DNA of 64,000 nucleotides from Photobacterium sp. TLY01 (GTDB lineage Bacteria; Pseudomonadota; Gammaproteobacteria; Enterobacterales; Vibrionaceae). The notes below the pieces were generated by a model, which did no database searches, was not told the DNA's origin, and worked only from the letters and a program-made list of their open reading frames with translations. Positions 37,870-47,106 of this stretch are shown piece by piece (position 1 is the stretch's first letter; every line of letters begins with the position of its first letter). The position numbers and the translations under genes were made by a program. The stretch covers positions 2,804,601 through 2,868,600 of the forward strand of contig NZ_CP090364.1 in NCBI RefSeq assembly GCF_021432065.1, read 5' to 3'.

Positions 37870-38259
37870 ATGACTCAAGTACTGCACACAGACAAAGCAC
37901 CTGCGGCTATCGGCCCATATGTTCAGGGTGTTGACCTCGGTAACCTGGTTCTGACCTCGGGCCAGATCCCGGTCAACCCGGTGACGGGAGAAGTACCGGA
38001 AGATATCGCCGCTCAGGCCCGCCAGTCACTGGAGAATGTCAAAGCGGTCGTCGAATCTTCAGGGTTGAAAGTGGCGGATATCGTAAAAATGACGGTATTT
38101 GTGAAGGATCTGAACGATTTTGGCACAGTCAATGAAGTGTACGGCAATTTCTTTGATGAAAACCATGCTTCCTACCCGGCGCGCTCTTGCGTAGAAGTCG
38201 CTCGCCTGCCAAAAGATGTCAAAATCGAAATTGAAGCCATTGCGGTCCGCAAAGCCTGA
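37870..38259 (+). CDS. ridA: RidA-family enamine/imine deaminase
   Basis: This 129-aa cytoplasmic trimer hydrolyses reactive 2-aminoacrylate-type enamines from PLP enzymes. Landmarks are APAAIGPYVQ, LVLTSGQIPVNP, and YPARSCVEVARLPKDVKIEIEAIA with the conserved arginine and glutamate. AAGGA precedes the ATG. In many vibrios ridA lies near pyrBI (from memory), as here. Confidence 0.94.
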   Translation: MTQVLHTDKAPAAIGPYVQGVDLGNLVLTSGQIPVNPVTGEVPEDIAAQARQSLENVKAVVESSGLKVADIVKMTVFVKDLNDFGTVNEVYGNFFDENHASYPARSCVEVARLPKDVKIEIEAIAVRKA

Positions 38260-38290
38260 GGTTTGCCTGAATCAGGCACAGTGACACAGT

Positions 38291-38315
38291 AAAGACGGGG
38301 TAAACCCGTCTTTTT
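38291..38315 (+). terminator. Terminator after ridA
   Basis: AAAGACGGG / CCCGTCTTT stem with a 5-base loop and T5. It lies between convergent ridA and idi; the minus-strand T-tract is weaker. Confidence 0.82.
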
Positions 38316-38316
38316 G

Positions 38317-38850
38317 TTATTCAAATGATGCCAGCACCTTGTGATAGACCTGGCTGAACCAGGCCGTGAACTGCTCCGGATGCGTCTCCAGACCAGCGGT
38401 GAGCTCTGCTTGTGGCCACCAGCGACAGGCCATCACCTCATCCGGATTCGGCACAATCTGCAGCGCCGAGGTTTCCGCCACCAGGACATAATCCAGCTCG
38501 TGTTCTGTCAGATCGTTATCCAGCTCGGCCCGGTAAATAAAGCACGCAACTTCTTCCAGTTGCGCCACCTCGCGTATCCCCATTTCCTCGCCCAGCCGGC
38601 GGATTGCCGCCTGCTGCAGACTTTCACCGTCGCGGGGATGCGAGCAGCAGGTGTTGGTCCATAACCCGCCACTGTGGTATTTGCCTAAAGCGCGCTGCTG
38701 GAGCAGAAATTCAAGGCCAGATGCCGCCTGGCGGTACAGCAGGACGGAAAACGCCAGATGCAGCCTGCCATCGCGATGAGCCTGCATTTTTTCAGCCAGC
38801 CCCTGGCGCTCACCAGCCTGGTTCACCAATATCACATATTCCTGGCTCAT
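38317..38850 (-). CDS. idi: Isopentenyl-diphosphate delta-isomerase, type 1
   Basis: This 177-aa Nudix-fold enzyme interconverts IPP and DMAPP, the isoprenoid building blocks. It shows TNTCCSHPRDGES with the catalytic cysteine (Cys69 by alignment), the Nudix-like AAIRRLGEEMGI and the metal/catalytic glutamates in TEHELDYV. It is not essential when the MEP pathway makes both isomers, and many relatives lack it, so its presence is an accessory trait. It is transcribed alone, toward ridA. Confidence 0.94.
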   Translation of the reverse strand: MSQEYVILVNQAGERQGLAEKMQAHRDGRLHLAFSVLLYRQAASGLEFLLQQRALGKYHSGGLWTNTCCSHPRDGESLQQAAIRRLGEEMGIREVAQLEEVACFIYRAELDNDLTEHELDYVLVAETSALQIVPNPDEVMACRWWPQAELTAGLETHPEQFTAWFSQVYHKVLASFE

Positions 38851-38894
38851 TACTCACCACTCTGACGACTCAGGCCATACGACCTAAAAACAAA

Positions 38895-38915
38895 GACAGG
38901 CCCAAATGGCCTGTC
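38895..38915 (-). terminator. Terminator after plsC
   Basis: GACAGGCC / GGCCTGTC stem with a 5-base loop, followed on the minus strand by TTTGTTTTT. It lies 30 bases past the plsC stop. Confidence 0.82.
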
Positions 38916-38944
38916 TTCCTGACAATTCTACGCACCCAAGACGC

Positions 38945-39670
38945 TTATTTTGCTGAGCGGGCCTGCGCTTCGGCGTTCAGATCATCCAGCTTAGCCGCCA
39001 TCAGATAGCGACAGCGTTCTGACAACTCGCGGACATCCTCTTTGGTCATGCCTTCTGTTGAGACAGGCGGCATCACTTCAACAATCACCACGCCGTTGTC
39101 CCAGCGATTAAATTTCACCTGGTCGGTGGCGCTGCACACAATCGGTACCACAGGCACACCGGCACTGATAGCGGCATGAAAGGCTCCGGTTTTGAAAGGC
39201 AGCAGTCCCCGGCCACGGGAACGGGTTCCTTCCGGGAACATCCAGACCGAGACATTACGTTCTTTGATTTTATCTACTACCTGACTGATAGTACCCATCG
39301 CTTTACTGCGATTGGCGCGGTCAATCAGAATATTCCCTGTCAGCCAGTATAGCTGACCAAATAACGGCATCCAGAGCAGGCTTTTCTTGCCGACAGTCAC
39401 AGTACGCGGCAGTACAGCCCCTGAAATCGTAAACAGATCATAGTTATTCTGATGATTACCAATATGAACACTCGGGCCGACTTCTTTGGCCGCATCCGCA
39501 ACGCGCAGTTCCAATTTGATCCCCAGAATGCGTGACATTTTCGCGAAATACAGGGCAATCGTGTGGACATGTTTCGGGTTACGCGGGCTGAGCAAACAGT
39601 AGCCACAGCCAAACACAAACATGACGATGGCAAACAGCGTCAGTGCCAACAGTCGTAATACAGCAATCAT
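38945..39670 (-). CDS. plsC: 1-acyl-sn-glycerol-3-phosphate acyltransferase
   Basis: This 241-aa inner-membrane enzyme converts lysophosphatidate to phosphatidate in phospholipid synthesis. An N-terminal helix (about 1-25) is followed by the HX4D motif in GNHQNNYD and by FPEGTRSRGRG, the second acyltransferase motif. ATG 39670 has GGAGA upstream; the longer frame to 39715 is rejected. Neighbouring parC on the same strand matches the plsC-parC order of E. coli. Confidence 0.95.
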   Translation of the reverse strand: MIAVLRLLALTLFAIVMFVFGCGYCLLSPRNPKHVHTIALYFAKMSRILGIKLELRVADAAKEVGPSVHIGNHQNNYDLFTISGAVLPRTVTVGKKSLLWMPLFGQLYWLTGNILIDRANRSKAMGTISQVVDKIKERNVSVWMFPEGTRSRGRGLLPFKTGAFHAAISAGVPVVPIVCSATDQVKFNRWDNGVVIVEVMPPVSTEGMTKEDVRELSERCRYLMAAKLDDLNAEAQARSAK

Positions 39671-39788
39671 CAGATTCTCCTCAGCGTACAAGCGTGCGCT
39701 AGTATACTCAGTCAAAGGGAAATTACACCCTTCTCACGGCTTTTTTGTTTGATCCTGACGCCATTTCCGTCAGCAAAAGCGCAAATAA

Positions 39789-39813
39789 AATAAGCCTCTG
39801 AACGAGGCTTATT
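39789..39813 (-). terminator. Terminator after parC
   Basis: AATAAGCCTC / GAGGCTTATT stem with a 5-base loop, followed by a T-rich tract on the minus strand, 28 bases past the parC stop. Confidence 0.78.
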
Positions 39814-39841
39814 GGGTTAATACGCTGACGGTGAATGGCTA

Positions 39842-42106
39842 TCAGCTGTCTTCATTCTGGTCCGGATACGCAATTTCATAACTGGTGACCCGCTGCAGAC
39901 CGCGCGGCAGCATCGCGCCTCTGCGACCGCGCTCACCATAGAAATTCTCCAGATCCGACACTTTCAGGCCCAGCTTACGTTTACCGGCATACAGGGTCAG
40001 CTCGCTGCCTGCCGGAAGCACCAGCAAGTGCGACAGAAACTCTTCCCTGGCTTTGGCTCTGGCCGAAGGAATATTGATAATCTTGTTGCCCTTGCCTTTA
40101 CCCAGCTGCGGCAGATCCTGGATCGGGAAGATCAGCATGCGACCTTCATTGGTGATCGCCAGTACCTGATCATTGGCCAAGTCTGTGATGGGCTGCGGCG
40201 GCATCACTTCACATTCCGCCGGAACCGACAGCAAGGCCTTGCCATTGCGGTTCTTAGAAATCATGTCGCTGGCCTTGCAGACAAAGCCATAACCGGCATC
40301 CGAGGCCATCAGCCAGTATTGCTCCTCTTCGGACATCAGTACCTGACGCACGCTACTGCCGGCCGTGATGTTCAGGCGGCCAGTCACAGGCTCCCCCTGA
40401 CTCCGTGCCGAAGGCAGCGTATGGGATTCCAGCGCATAGCTGCGGCCGTCACTGCCGATAAAGATCGCAGGCTGATTGCTCTTACCCCGGGCATGGCTCA
40501 GGTAACTGTCACCGGACTTAAAGTTCAGGCTGCTCGGATCAACATCATGCCCTTTGGCATGACGGATCCAGCCTTTATCAGACAGCACCACAGTGATTGC
40601 TTCGCTTGGCAGCAAATCACGCTCAGTCATCGCCTTGGCTTCAGCACGCTCCACCAGCGGCGAGCGGCGCTCATCACCGTAGGTCTCGGCATCGGCCAGG
40701 ATTTCTTTCTTCAGCAAGGTGTTCATGCGGCGCTCAGAGCCCAGCAGCTGTTCCAGCTTCTCACGCTCTTTGCTCAGCTCATCCTGCTCGCCGCGGATCT
40801 TGATCTCTTCCAGCTTGGCTAACTGGCGTAATTTGATCTCAAGAATGGCTTCCGCCTGTGTCGCACTCAGCCCGAAGCGGCTGATCAGCTCGGCTTTCGG
40901 ATCGTCTTCCGTGCGGATAATCTCAATCACTTCGTCGATATTGAGATAAGCCGCCAGCAAACCTTCAAGAATGTGCAGGCGCGCCAGCACTTTATCCAGA
41001 CGGTGCTGCAAACGGCGGCGCACAGTTTCGCGGCGGTACACCAGCCATTCTGACAAGATAGTCACCAGGCCTTTGACCTGAGGACGGCCATCCAGCCCCA
41101 GCATGTTGAGGTTCACCCGGAAGCTCTTTTCTAAATCAGTTGAGGCAAAGAGATGCTCCATCAACTGCTCGGCATCGACCCGGTTGGAACGCGGGACGAT
41201 GACAATACGGGTCGGGTTTTCGTGATCCGACTCATCACGCAAATCTTCCACCAGCGGCAGCTTCTTGGCGCGCATCATACCGGCAATCTGCTCCAGCAAC
41301 TTGGAGCCGGACACCTGATGCGGCAATGCGGTGATAATGATCTCGCCGTTGTCCTTCGACCACACGGCACGCATCTTCACGCTGCCTTTACCGGTCCGGT
41401 AAATTCTTTTCAGATCCTCGCTCGAGGAAGTGATCTCCGCTTCCGTCGGGTAATCCGGACCTTTGACGAAGGTCATCAGGGCATCCAGATCCGCCTGCGG
41501 ATGTTCGATCAGGTGGACCACGGCATTGGCCACTTCACGGGCGTTATGCGGCGGAATATCGGTCGCCATCCCCACGGCGATCCCGGTTACCCCATTGAGC
41601 AAAATATGCGGCAGCCGGGCTGGCAGCATGGTCGGCTCTTTCATGGTACCGTCGAAGTTCAGGCCCCACTCCACCGTGCCCTGACCCAGCTCACTCAGCA
41701 GGATTTCAGAGAAACGGGACAGACGCGATTCGGTATAACGCATCGCAGCGAACGATTTTGGATCATCCGGGGCACCCCAGTTTCCCTGACCGTCCACCAG
41801 CGGGTAACGGTAAGAAAACGGCTGCGCCATCAGTACCATGGCTTCATAGCAGGCCGAATCGCCATGCGGGTGGTATTTACCCAGAACGTCACCGACCGTC
41901 CGGGCCGATTTTTTGTATTTGGCTGTGGCGCTCAGGCCCAGCTCTGACATCGCGTAAATAATCCGGCGTTGTACCGGTTTCAGGCCATCGCCGATAAATG
42001 GCAGGGCCCGGTCCATGATTACGTACATGGAGTAGTTCAGATAGGCATCTTCAGTAAACTTGCGCAGCGGCAGCTGCTCGATACCTTCCATTGAGACATC
42101 AGTCAT
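39842..42106 (-). CDS. parC: DNA topoisomerase IV subunit A
   Basis: This 754-aa subunit of the type II topoisomerase decatenates daughter chromosomes. The quinolone-resistance region has [16 protein letters not shown], and the catalytic tyrosine follows in [11 protein letters not shown] (about residue 122). Residue 82 region reads HGDSACYE with the wild-type serine and glutamate. The C-terminal beta-pinwheel begins near 500. parE lies 72 bases upstream on the same strand. Confidence 0.97.
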   Translation of the reverse strand: MTDVSMEGIEQLPLRKFTEDAYLNYSMYVIMDRALPFIGDGLKPVQRRIIYAMSELGLSATAKYKKSARTVGDVLGKYHPHGDSACYEAMVLMAQPFSYRYPLVDGQGNWGAPDDPKSFAAMRYTESRLSRFSEILLSELGQGTVEWGLNFDGTMKEPTMLPARLPHILLNGVTGIAVGMATDIPPHNAREVANAVVHLIEHPQADLDALMTFVKGPDYPTEAEITSSSEDLKRIYRTGKGSVKMRAVWSKDNGEIIITALPHQVSGSKLLEQIAGMMRAKKLPLVEDLRDESDHENPTRIVIVPRSNRVDAEQLMEHLFASTDLEKSFRVNLNMLGLDGRPQVKGLVTILSEWLVYRRETVRRRLQHRLDKVLARLHILEGLLAAYLNIDEVIEIIRTEDDPKAELISRFGLSATQAEAILEIKLRQLAKLEEIKIRGEQDELSKEREKLEQLLGSERRMNTLLKKEILADAETYGDERRSPLVERAEAKAMTERDLLPSEAITVVLSDKGWIRHAKGHDVDPSSLNFKSGDSYLSHARGKSNQPAIFIGSDGRSYALESHTLPSARSQGEPVTGRLNITAGSSVRQVLMSEEEQYWLMASDAGYGFVCKASDMISKNRNGKALLSVPAECEVMPPQPITDLANDQVLAITNEGRMLIFPIQDLPQLGKGKGNKIINIPSARAKAREEFLSHLLVLPAGSELTLYAGKRKLGLKVSDLENFYGERGRRGAMLPRGLQRVTSYEIAYPDQNEDS

Positions 42107-42178
42107 GGTGGCTTAAATCCGTGTTGTCCTGATCCCTGCCGGTCTGACCGGCAGGCAGAAATCATCAATTGGCGCGGC

Positions 42179-44068
42179 TCAGACTTCCACGTCGGCCAGA
42201 TCACCCTTACTCTGCAGCCAGTTGCGGCGGTCTTCGGCGCGCTTTTTGCCCAGCAGCATATCCATCATCTGGAGCGTCTGCTCGTCGTCATCGACAGTCA
42301 GTTGCACCAGACGACGCGTGTTGGGATCCATGGTGGTTTCACGCAGCTGTAACGGGTTCATCTCACCCAGACCTTTAAAGCGCTGCACATTCACTTTGCC
42401 GCGTTTGCCGCTGAGGCGATCGAGAATGCCTTCTTTCTCCGCCTCGTCCAGGGCGTAATATACTTCTTTCCCCAGATCGATCCGGTACAAAGGCGGCATG
42501 GCGATATACACATGACCGGCTCGTACCAGGGCTTCAAAATGCTTCATGAACAGCGCACATAACAAGGTGGCGATATGCAGACCATCCGAGTCGGCATCGG
42601 CCAGCACACAAATCTTGCCGTAGCGCAGGCCGCTCAGATCATCACTGTCCGGGTCAATCCCCAGCGCCACGGAAATATCATGCACTTCCTGTGAGGCCAG
42701 TACCTGATCCGCCGACACTTCCCAGGTGTTCAGAATCTTACCGCGCAGCGGCATGATGGCCTGAAATTCCCGGTCGCGGGCCTGCTTGGCAGAACCGCCT
42801 GCGGAGTCACCCTCCACCAGAAACAGTTCGGTTCGGCTGAGATCCTGTTGTGAACAGTCGGCCAGTTTGCCCGGCAGGGCCGGACCGCTGGTGACTTTTT
42901 TACGCACCACTTTCTTGCTGGCCCGCATCCGGCGATGGGCGTTGGCAATACACAATTCCGCCAGCTGCTCTGCAATTTGCGGGCGCTCATTGAGCCACAG
43001 GCTGAACGCATCTTTGACCACGCCCGAGACAAAGGCCGCACACTGACGGGATGACAGGCGTTCTTTGGTCTGGCCGGCAAACTGCGGGTCCTGCATTTTC
43101 ACCGACAGCACATAGGCACAGCGCTCCCAGATATCGTCCGCCGTCAACTTCACGCCACGTGGCAGCAGGTTGCGGAATTCACAGAATTCCCGCATCGCAT
43201 CCAATAAGCCCTGGCGCAGGCCATTCACGTGCGTGCCCCCCTGCGCTGTCGGGATCAGGTTGACATAGCTTTCAGTGATGAGTTCGCCGCCTTCCGGCAA
43301 CCAGACCACGGCCCAGTCGGCCGCTTCAGTCTGTCCGGCAAAAACCCCGGTAAAGGGGGATTCCGGCAGCAGGGTATAACCCTTCACGCCTTCAAACAGA
43401 TAATCTTTCAGGCCATCTTCATAGCACCAGCGTAAGGTTTCGTTGGCTGCTTTGTCGGTAAAGACAATTTCCAGCCCGGGACACAGTACCGCTTTGGCTT
43501 TCAGCACGCTTTTCAGGCGGCTGACTGAAAATTTCGGGCTGTCGAAATACTTGCCGTCCGGCCAGAAATGAACACGCGTCCCCTTGGCGCGGCGGCCGCA
43601 GGTATCAATGACTTCGAGTTCACTGACTTTATCGCCGTGCTCAAACGCAATCTGATACACCTGTCCGTCACGTTTGACCGTGACTTCGACACGTTTGGAG
43701 AGCGCATTCACAACAGAGATACCAACCCCGTGCAAGCCGCCTGAGAACTGGTAGTTTTTGTTCGAGAATTTGCCGCCTGCATGAAGTTTACACAGGATCA
43801 GCTCGACCCCGGATACCCCTTCTTCCGGGTGAATATCGACCGGCATCCCCCGGCCGTCATCAATCACCTCAAGCGACTGATCTTCGTGCAGGATCACTTC
43901 GACTTTCCTGGCATGGCCAGCCAGGGCTTCATCGACACTGTTGTCGATGACTTCCTGACCCAGGTGGTTTGGCCGCGCCGTGTCGGTATACATGCCAGGG
44001 CGACGTCGAACCGGCTCTAGGCCGTTCAGAACCTCAATGGCTCCAGCGTTATAGCTTTGGTCTGTCAT
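42179..44068 (-). CDS. parE: DNA topoisomerase IV subunit B
   Basis: This 629-aa ATPase subunit has the GHKL fold at the N-terminus (RRRPGMYT, EVIDNSVDEAL, GRGMPVDIHPEEG, GGLHGVGISVVNALS) and the TOPRIM region (LVEGDSAGGSAKQARDR, ADADSDGLHIATL). It is full length. It is the upstream gene of a parE-parC pair, downstream of yqiA-cpdA-DUF1249-nudF in the order seen in E. coli. Confidence 0.97.
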   Translation of the reverse strand: MTDQSYNAGAIEVLNGLEPVRRRPGMYTDTARPNHLGQEVIDNSVDEALAGHARKVEVILHEDQSLEVIDDGRGMPVDIHPEEGVSGVELILCKLHAGGKFSNKNYQFSGGLHGVGISVVNALSKRVEVTVKRDGQVYQIAFEHGDKVSELEVIDTCGRRAKGTRVHFWPDGKYFDSPKFSVSRLKSVLKAKAVLCPGLEIVFTDKAANETLRWCYEDGLKDYLFEGVKGYTLLPESPFTGVFAGQTEAADWAVVWLPEGGELITESYVNLIPTAQGGTHVNGLRQGLLDAMREFCEFRNLLPRGVKLTADDIWERCAYVLSVKMQDPQFAGQTKERLSSRQCAAFVSGVVKDAFSLWLNERPQIAEQLAELCIANAHRRMRASKKVVRKKVTSGPALPGKLADCSQQDLSRTELFLVEGDSAGGSAKQARDREFQAIMPLRGKILNTWEVSADQVLASQEVHDISVALGIDPDSDDLSGLRYGKICVLADADSDGLHIATLLCALFMKHFEALVRAGHVYIAMPPLYRIDLGKEVYYALDEAEKEGILDRLSGKRGKVNVQRFKGLGEMNPLQLRETTMDPNTRRLVQLTVDDDEQTLQMMDMLLGKKRAEDRRNWLQSKGDLADVEV

Positions 44069-44188
44069 AGATTCGGAAAGTTACGAGAAAATGTTGCCAC
44101 AATAGTCAGTAACCTCAGCCTTGATGTCAAGCTGAGGCTCATACGAGTCAATCAACAATGCCGTGCCAAACAGCACGCTGCGAAACAG

Positions 44189-44767
44189 TTATAAACCTAA
44201 AAAGCGGACAATATCGGCGGGATAACGATTAAATCCAATGAAACTGTGATCACCGTTCGGTTCTACCGTCTGACGACAGACTGCATACTTTTCCACCGCC
44301 TGACGGTAATCCAGCACTTCATCACCTTCCTGCTGCAATAACCAGAGTAAATCCGGCTGATTCAGCTCAGGGATCTCAAGCACTTTCAGCTCATCCATAT
44401 GAACTGGCGACAGAGTGTACTTCTCTTCCGTATACGGATTGATCTGCTCACCCAGATAATCTGCCAGCAGCTCAAAAGGCTTCACCGCCGGATTGACCAG
44501 CACCGCAGGCAACTGATGACGCTGGCTCAGCCAAGTGGCCAGATAACCGCCCAGCGAGCTGCCCACCAGCCCAATACGATACGTCGGCTTTAACTCAGTC
44601 ACTAATGTATCAATAGACTGCGCAGCCTGGCTCGGATAAGACGGCAATTGTGGGATCTCAAGCCGGATATCAGGCCGGTTCGCCCGGCAGTATTGTGCCA
44701 TCAGCCGGGCTTTCATCGATTGCGGCGAGCTGTTGAAGCCGTGCAGATAAAGCAGCAAAGATTGCAT
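44189..44767 (-). CDS. yqiA: YqiA-type alpha/beta-hydrolase esterase
   Basis: This 192-aa cytoplasmic esterase has YLHGFNSSPQSMKA at the oxyanion-hole region, the nucleophile elbow GSSLGGYLATWL and a C-terminal DHSFIGFNRY with the catalytic histidine. Natural substrate is unknown; the E. coli homologue acts on short acyl esters. Its ATG overlaps the cpdA stop by one base (TGATG), so translation is coupled. Confidence 0.93.
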   Translation of the reverse strand: MQSLLLYLHGFNSSPQSMKARLMAQYCRANRPDIRLEIPQLPSYPSQAAQSIDTLVTELKPTYRIGLVGSSLGGYLATWLSQRHQLPAVLVNPAVKPFELLADYLGEQINPYTEEKYTLSPVHMDELKVLEIPELNQPDLLWLLQQEGDEVLDYRQAVEKYAVCRQTVEPNGDHSFIGFNRYPADIVRFLGL

Positions 44768-45591
44768 CAGTAACCTGCGGCGTCAAACTGAGGTGTGAAG
44801 CTGCGCTGACGTACCCGCTCGACTTGAGTCTCAATCTCACCGTTCGCTTGCAGGCTCAGCCATCGCCATCCGGGATTGGACTGATCCAGGGCAAAATCGT
44901 TGGAGTCAGGTTTGAACTGAATACAGGTCGACGGCGTGGCCAGCACCCGCACCCCCTGATACAGCACATCCAGCTCCTGGTGAATATGACCGCATAAGAC
45001 GGCTTTCACCTGAGGATACTGTGCGACCACCTGCCAGAAAGCCGGGTGATTTTTCAGCTGATGCTGATCCAGCCAGCGGCTACCGGCGGCCAGCGGATGA
45101 TGGTGCAGCAGCACCAGCGCATGACGGTCTGGATAAGCAGCCAGCGCCTGATCCAGCATCTGAAGCTGATCCGGGCTTAACTCACCGTGCGGTACGCCAA
45201 CCACCTGACTGTCGAGCAGAATCACCTGCCAGTACTCACCGGCCAGTACCTGATCACAGGCCTTGATCTGCGGCGAAGGCAGCACACTTTTCATGCTGGG
45301 TTGATAATCGTGGTTGCCGGGCAGCCAAAAACAGGGCTGTACCCAGCGCCCGATGCCATCGGCAAAGCGCTGATAAGAGGCCGGCGTGTGATCCTGCGAG
45401 ATATCACCCGTTGCAATAATGGCATGAAACGGCCGCAGCTGAGCAGCCACTTCATCGAGTACGGCATGAAAGCTGTCTTTTGTTGCGACACCCAGCAGGC
45501 TGCCTTTGGCATCCGCAAACAAATGGGTGTCGGTCAGTTGCAGCAAAAGGACACTATCTGAATTATCCTGCGGCAGAGAATAGGTCTGCAA
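44767..45591 (-). CDS. cpdA: 3',5'-cyclic-AMP phosphodiesterase
   Basis: This 274-aa metallophosphoesterase hydrolyses cAMP and so tunes CRP signalling. Metal motifs are in order: LTDTHLF, GDISQD, GNHDYQ, and GHIHQELD near the end. The start appears to be TTG at 45591 (M-Q-T-Y), with AAGG ten bases upstream; no ATG or GTG with a Shine-Dalgarno sequence is found nearby, so translation may be weak. It lies between a DUF1249 gene and yqiA in one minus-strand unit. Confidence 0.93.
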   Translation of the reverse strand: MQTYSLPQDNSDSVLLLQLTDTHLFADAKGSLLGVATKDSFHAVLDEVAAQLRPFHAIIATGDISQDHTPASYQRFADGIGRWVQPCFWLPGNHDYQPSMKSVLPSPQIKACDQVLAGEYWQVILLDSQVVGVPHGELSPDQLQMLDQALAAYPDRHALVLLHHHPLAAGSRWLDQHQLKNHPAFWQVVAQYPQVKAVLCGHIHQELDVLYQGVRVLATPSTCIQFKPDSNDFALDQSNPGWRWLSLQANGEIETQVERVRQRSFTPQFDAAGY

Positions 45592-45619
45592 AACGTCAAA
45601 ACCTTGTTGAATGAAATCG

Positions 45620-46048
45620 TTAATAAACCGATTGCTTACTGAGACCGTTCTTCAGGCAGTAAGCCAGCCAATCTCCCAAAAAGCGATTAACCTGATGTTT
45701 TTCATCTTTTTGGTGCATCCGCATATTGGGGTAATCATACCTTGGCTTCAAACGTGAAATCTGCTGAATAGAACACACTTCTGCCACCCTGGCGTCATGA
45801 TAGAGCCGCACTTTGAAGGTCGGCACCAGATAATCAGGCAAGCCTGCATCGGTTTCCATTTGCAGCTGAATCAGCGTGGTGTAGCGGGTTGATTCCAATA
45901 TCCTGAGCTTATAATCATGGCCGCCAACCTGATAGGCACACTCCTCCCCTACTGCTTCACTTTTTGGCAGTAATGGAAGCAACTTCGCATAGTTGGTTTC
46001 ATACAAACGCATGATACCTGCGAGATCGACCGTGTACCTTCTGTTCAC
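45620..46048 (-). CDS. yqiB: DUF1249 (YqiB) protein
   Basis: This 142-aa cytoplasmic protein of unknown function has the family pattern: YTVDLAGIMRLYETNYAKL at the start and RLYHDARVAEV in the middle, ending with KDEKHQVNRFLGDWL-like residues. The start is GTG at 46048 with AAGGA upstream, overlapping the nudF stop by four bases (GTGA). It is kept next to nudF and cpdA across many gammaproteobacteria. Confidence 0.92.
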   Translation of the reverse strand: MNRRYTVDLAGIMRLYETNYAKLLPLLPKSEAVGEECAYQVGGHDYKLRILESTRYTTLIQLQMETDAGLPDYLVPTFKVRLYHDARVAEVCSIQQISRLKPRYDYPNMRMHQKDEKHQVNRFLGDWLAYCLKNGLSKQSVY

Positions 46049-46689
46049 ATTCCGTCCTTAATCCAATCGGCCTGCAGTTGGTGATAGTGTAATTGCAACC
46101 ATTGTAGCGCAATGATGCTGGCCGCATTTTCTATTTTACCAGACACCACCCAATCATACGCTGCTTCACGGCTGACCACATGCACCTTGATATCTTCACC
46201 TTCATCGTCCAGCCCGTGAATGCCAGCAGCCAGGCGGCTGTCCACACAACCGGCATAAACACTCAGGGTTTCTGAACACCCGCCTGAACTGGACAGATAA
46301 CGGGTGACAGGGACGAGTTTATCCACCTGGATACCCGCTTCTTCCACCGCTTCCCGGCTGACCACTGCTTCCGGGTTTTCGCCCGGTTCAATCATGCCGG
46401 CCACAATTTCCAGTTGCCAGGGCTGACAATCGCCCACCAGTGCACCAATTCGGAATTGCTCCACCAAAACCACCTGATCACGCACAGGATCGTACGGCAG
46501 CAGAGCCGCCGCATGACCGCGGTCCAGCAGTTCCCGGCTCAGAGTCTGGCTCCAGCCGCCGGCAAACAAGCGATGACGGAAACGAAATGCCTTCAGGCTG
46601 AAGAAACCCTGATAAAGCGTTTCTTCATGCACTACTTCAACATCCATCGCACCGAGCGCTCCCGGTGTATTTCCGGACGGGTCAGCCAT
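46045..46689 (-). CDS. nudF: ADP-ribose pyrophosphatase
   Basis: This 214-aa Nudix hydrolase cleaves ADP-ribose to AMP and ribose-5-phosphate. The Nudix box is complete: GMIEPGENPEAVVSREAVEE followed by AGI. The ADP-ribose-type N-terminal domain (EEVVHEETLYQGFFSLKAF region) is present. It begins the minus-strand unit that continues through DUF1249, cpdA, yqiA and parE, and is divergent from tolC. Confidence 0.95.
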   Translation of the reverse strand: MADPSGNTPGALGAMDVEVVHEETLYQGFFSLKAFRFRHRLFAGGWSQTLSRELLDRGHAAALLPYDPVRDQVVLVEQFRIGALVGDCQPWQLEIVAGMIEPGENPEAVVSREAVEEAGIQVDKLVPVTRYLSSSGGCSETLSVYAGCVDSRLAAGIHGLDDEGEDIKVHVVSREAAYDWVVSGKIENAASIIALQWLQLHYHQLQADWIKDGM

Positions 46690-47106
46690 CAGTCATCTCC
46701 ATTCATGGGCCTTATACGATTATCGTTCAGGGGCACTGGGGTCACAGTAAACCAAAACAGCATTTTTTCATTCATCGCCATGATGACGCAATGGGTGAGC
46801 TCAACTTTTTTGATAAATATTGCAGTAATATTTCATCAGAATCGAAAATGAGCACCCGAGATCTGGCGACTAATGTTAAACTGGTACAATATTACTTTCT
46901 TACAAGTAGATTTTTGCTGAGCTATGATGGAAATCAACCACTACCGTTGCGACATCTGTACAAAAAGATTGCAATTTTCTTCATAAAACAGCATGTTCTT
47001 TTGTTAAATTTGCACAAAAAAATCACAATTGATCAGTTTCAAGCAAGGTATCATCAGGTAAACTGAACATTGCACATTATTTTGTCAGGACCAGGAAAAA
47101 GCATTC
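46690..47106. other. Divergent nudF-tolC gap, no gene
   Basis: AT-rich 417-base region. The open frame 46665-47066 has a low-complexity coding pattern, starts within nudF and lacks a Shine-Dalgarno sequence, so it is rejected. It must contain the promoters of nudF (minus) and tolC (plus); no single box pair was strong enough to name. Confidence 0.5.

Noticed and set aside
46665..47066. 133-codon open frame between nudF and tolC
   Set aside because: Begins inside nudF, lacks a ribosome-binding site and has a promoter-like AT-rich composition.
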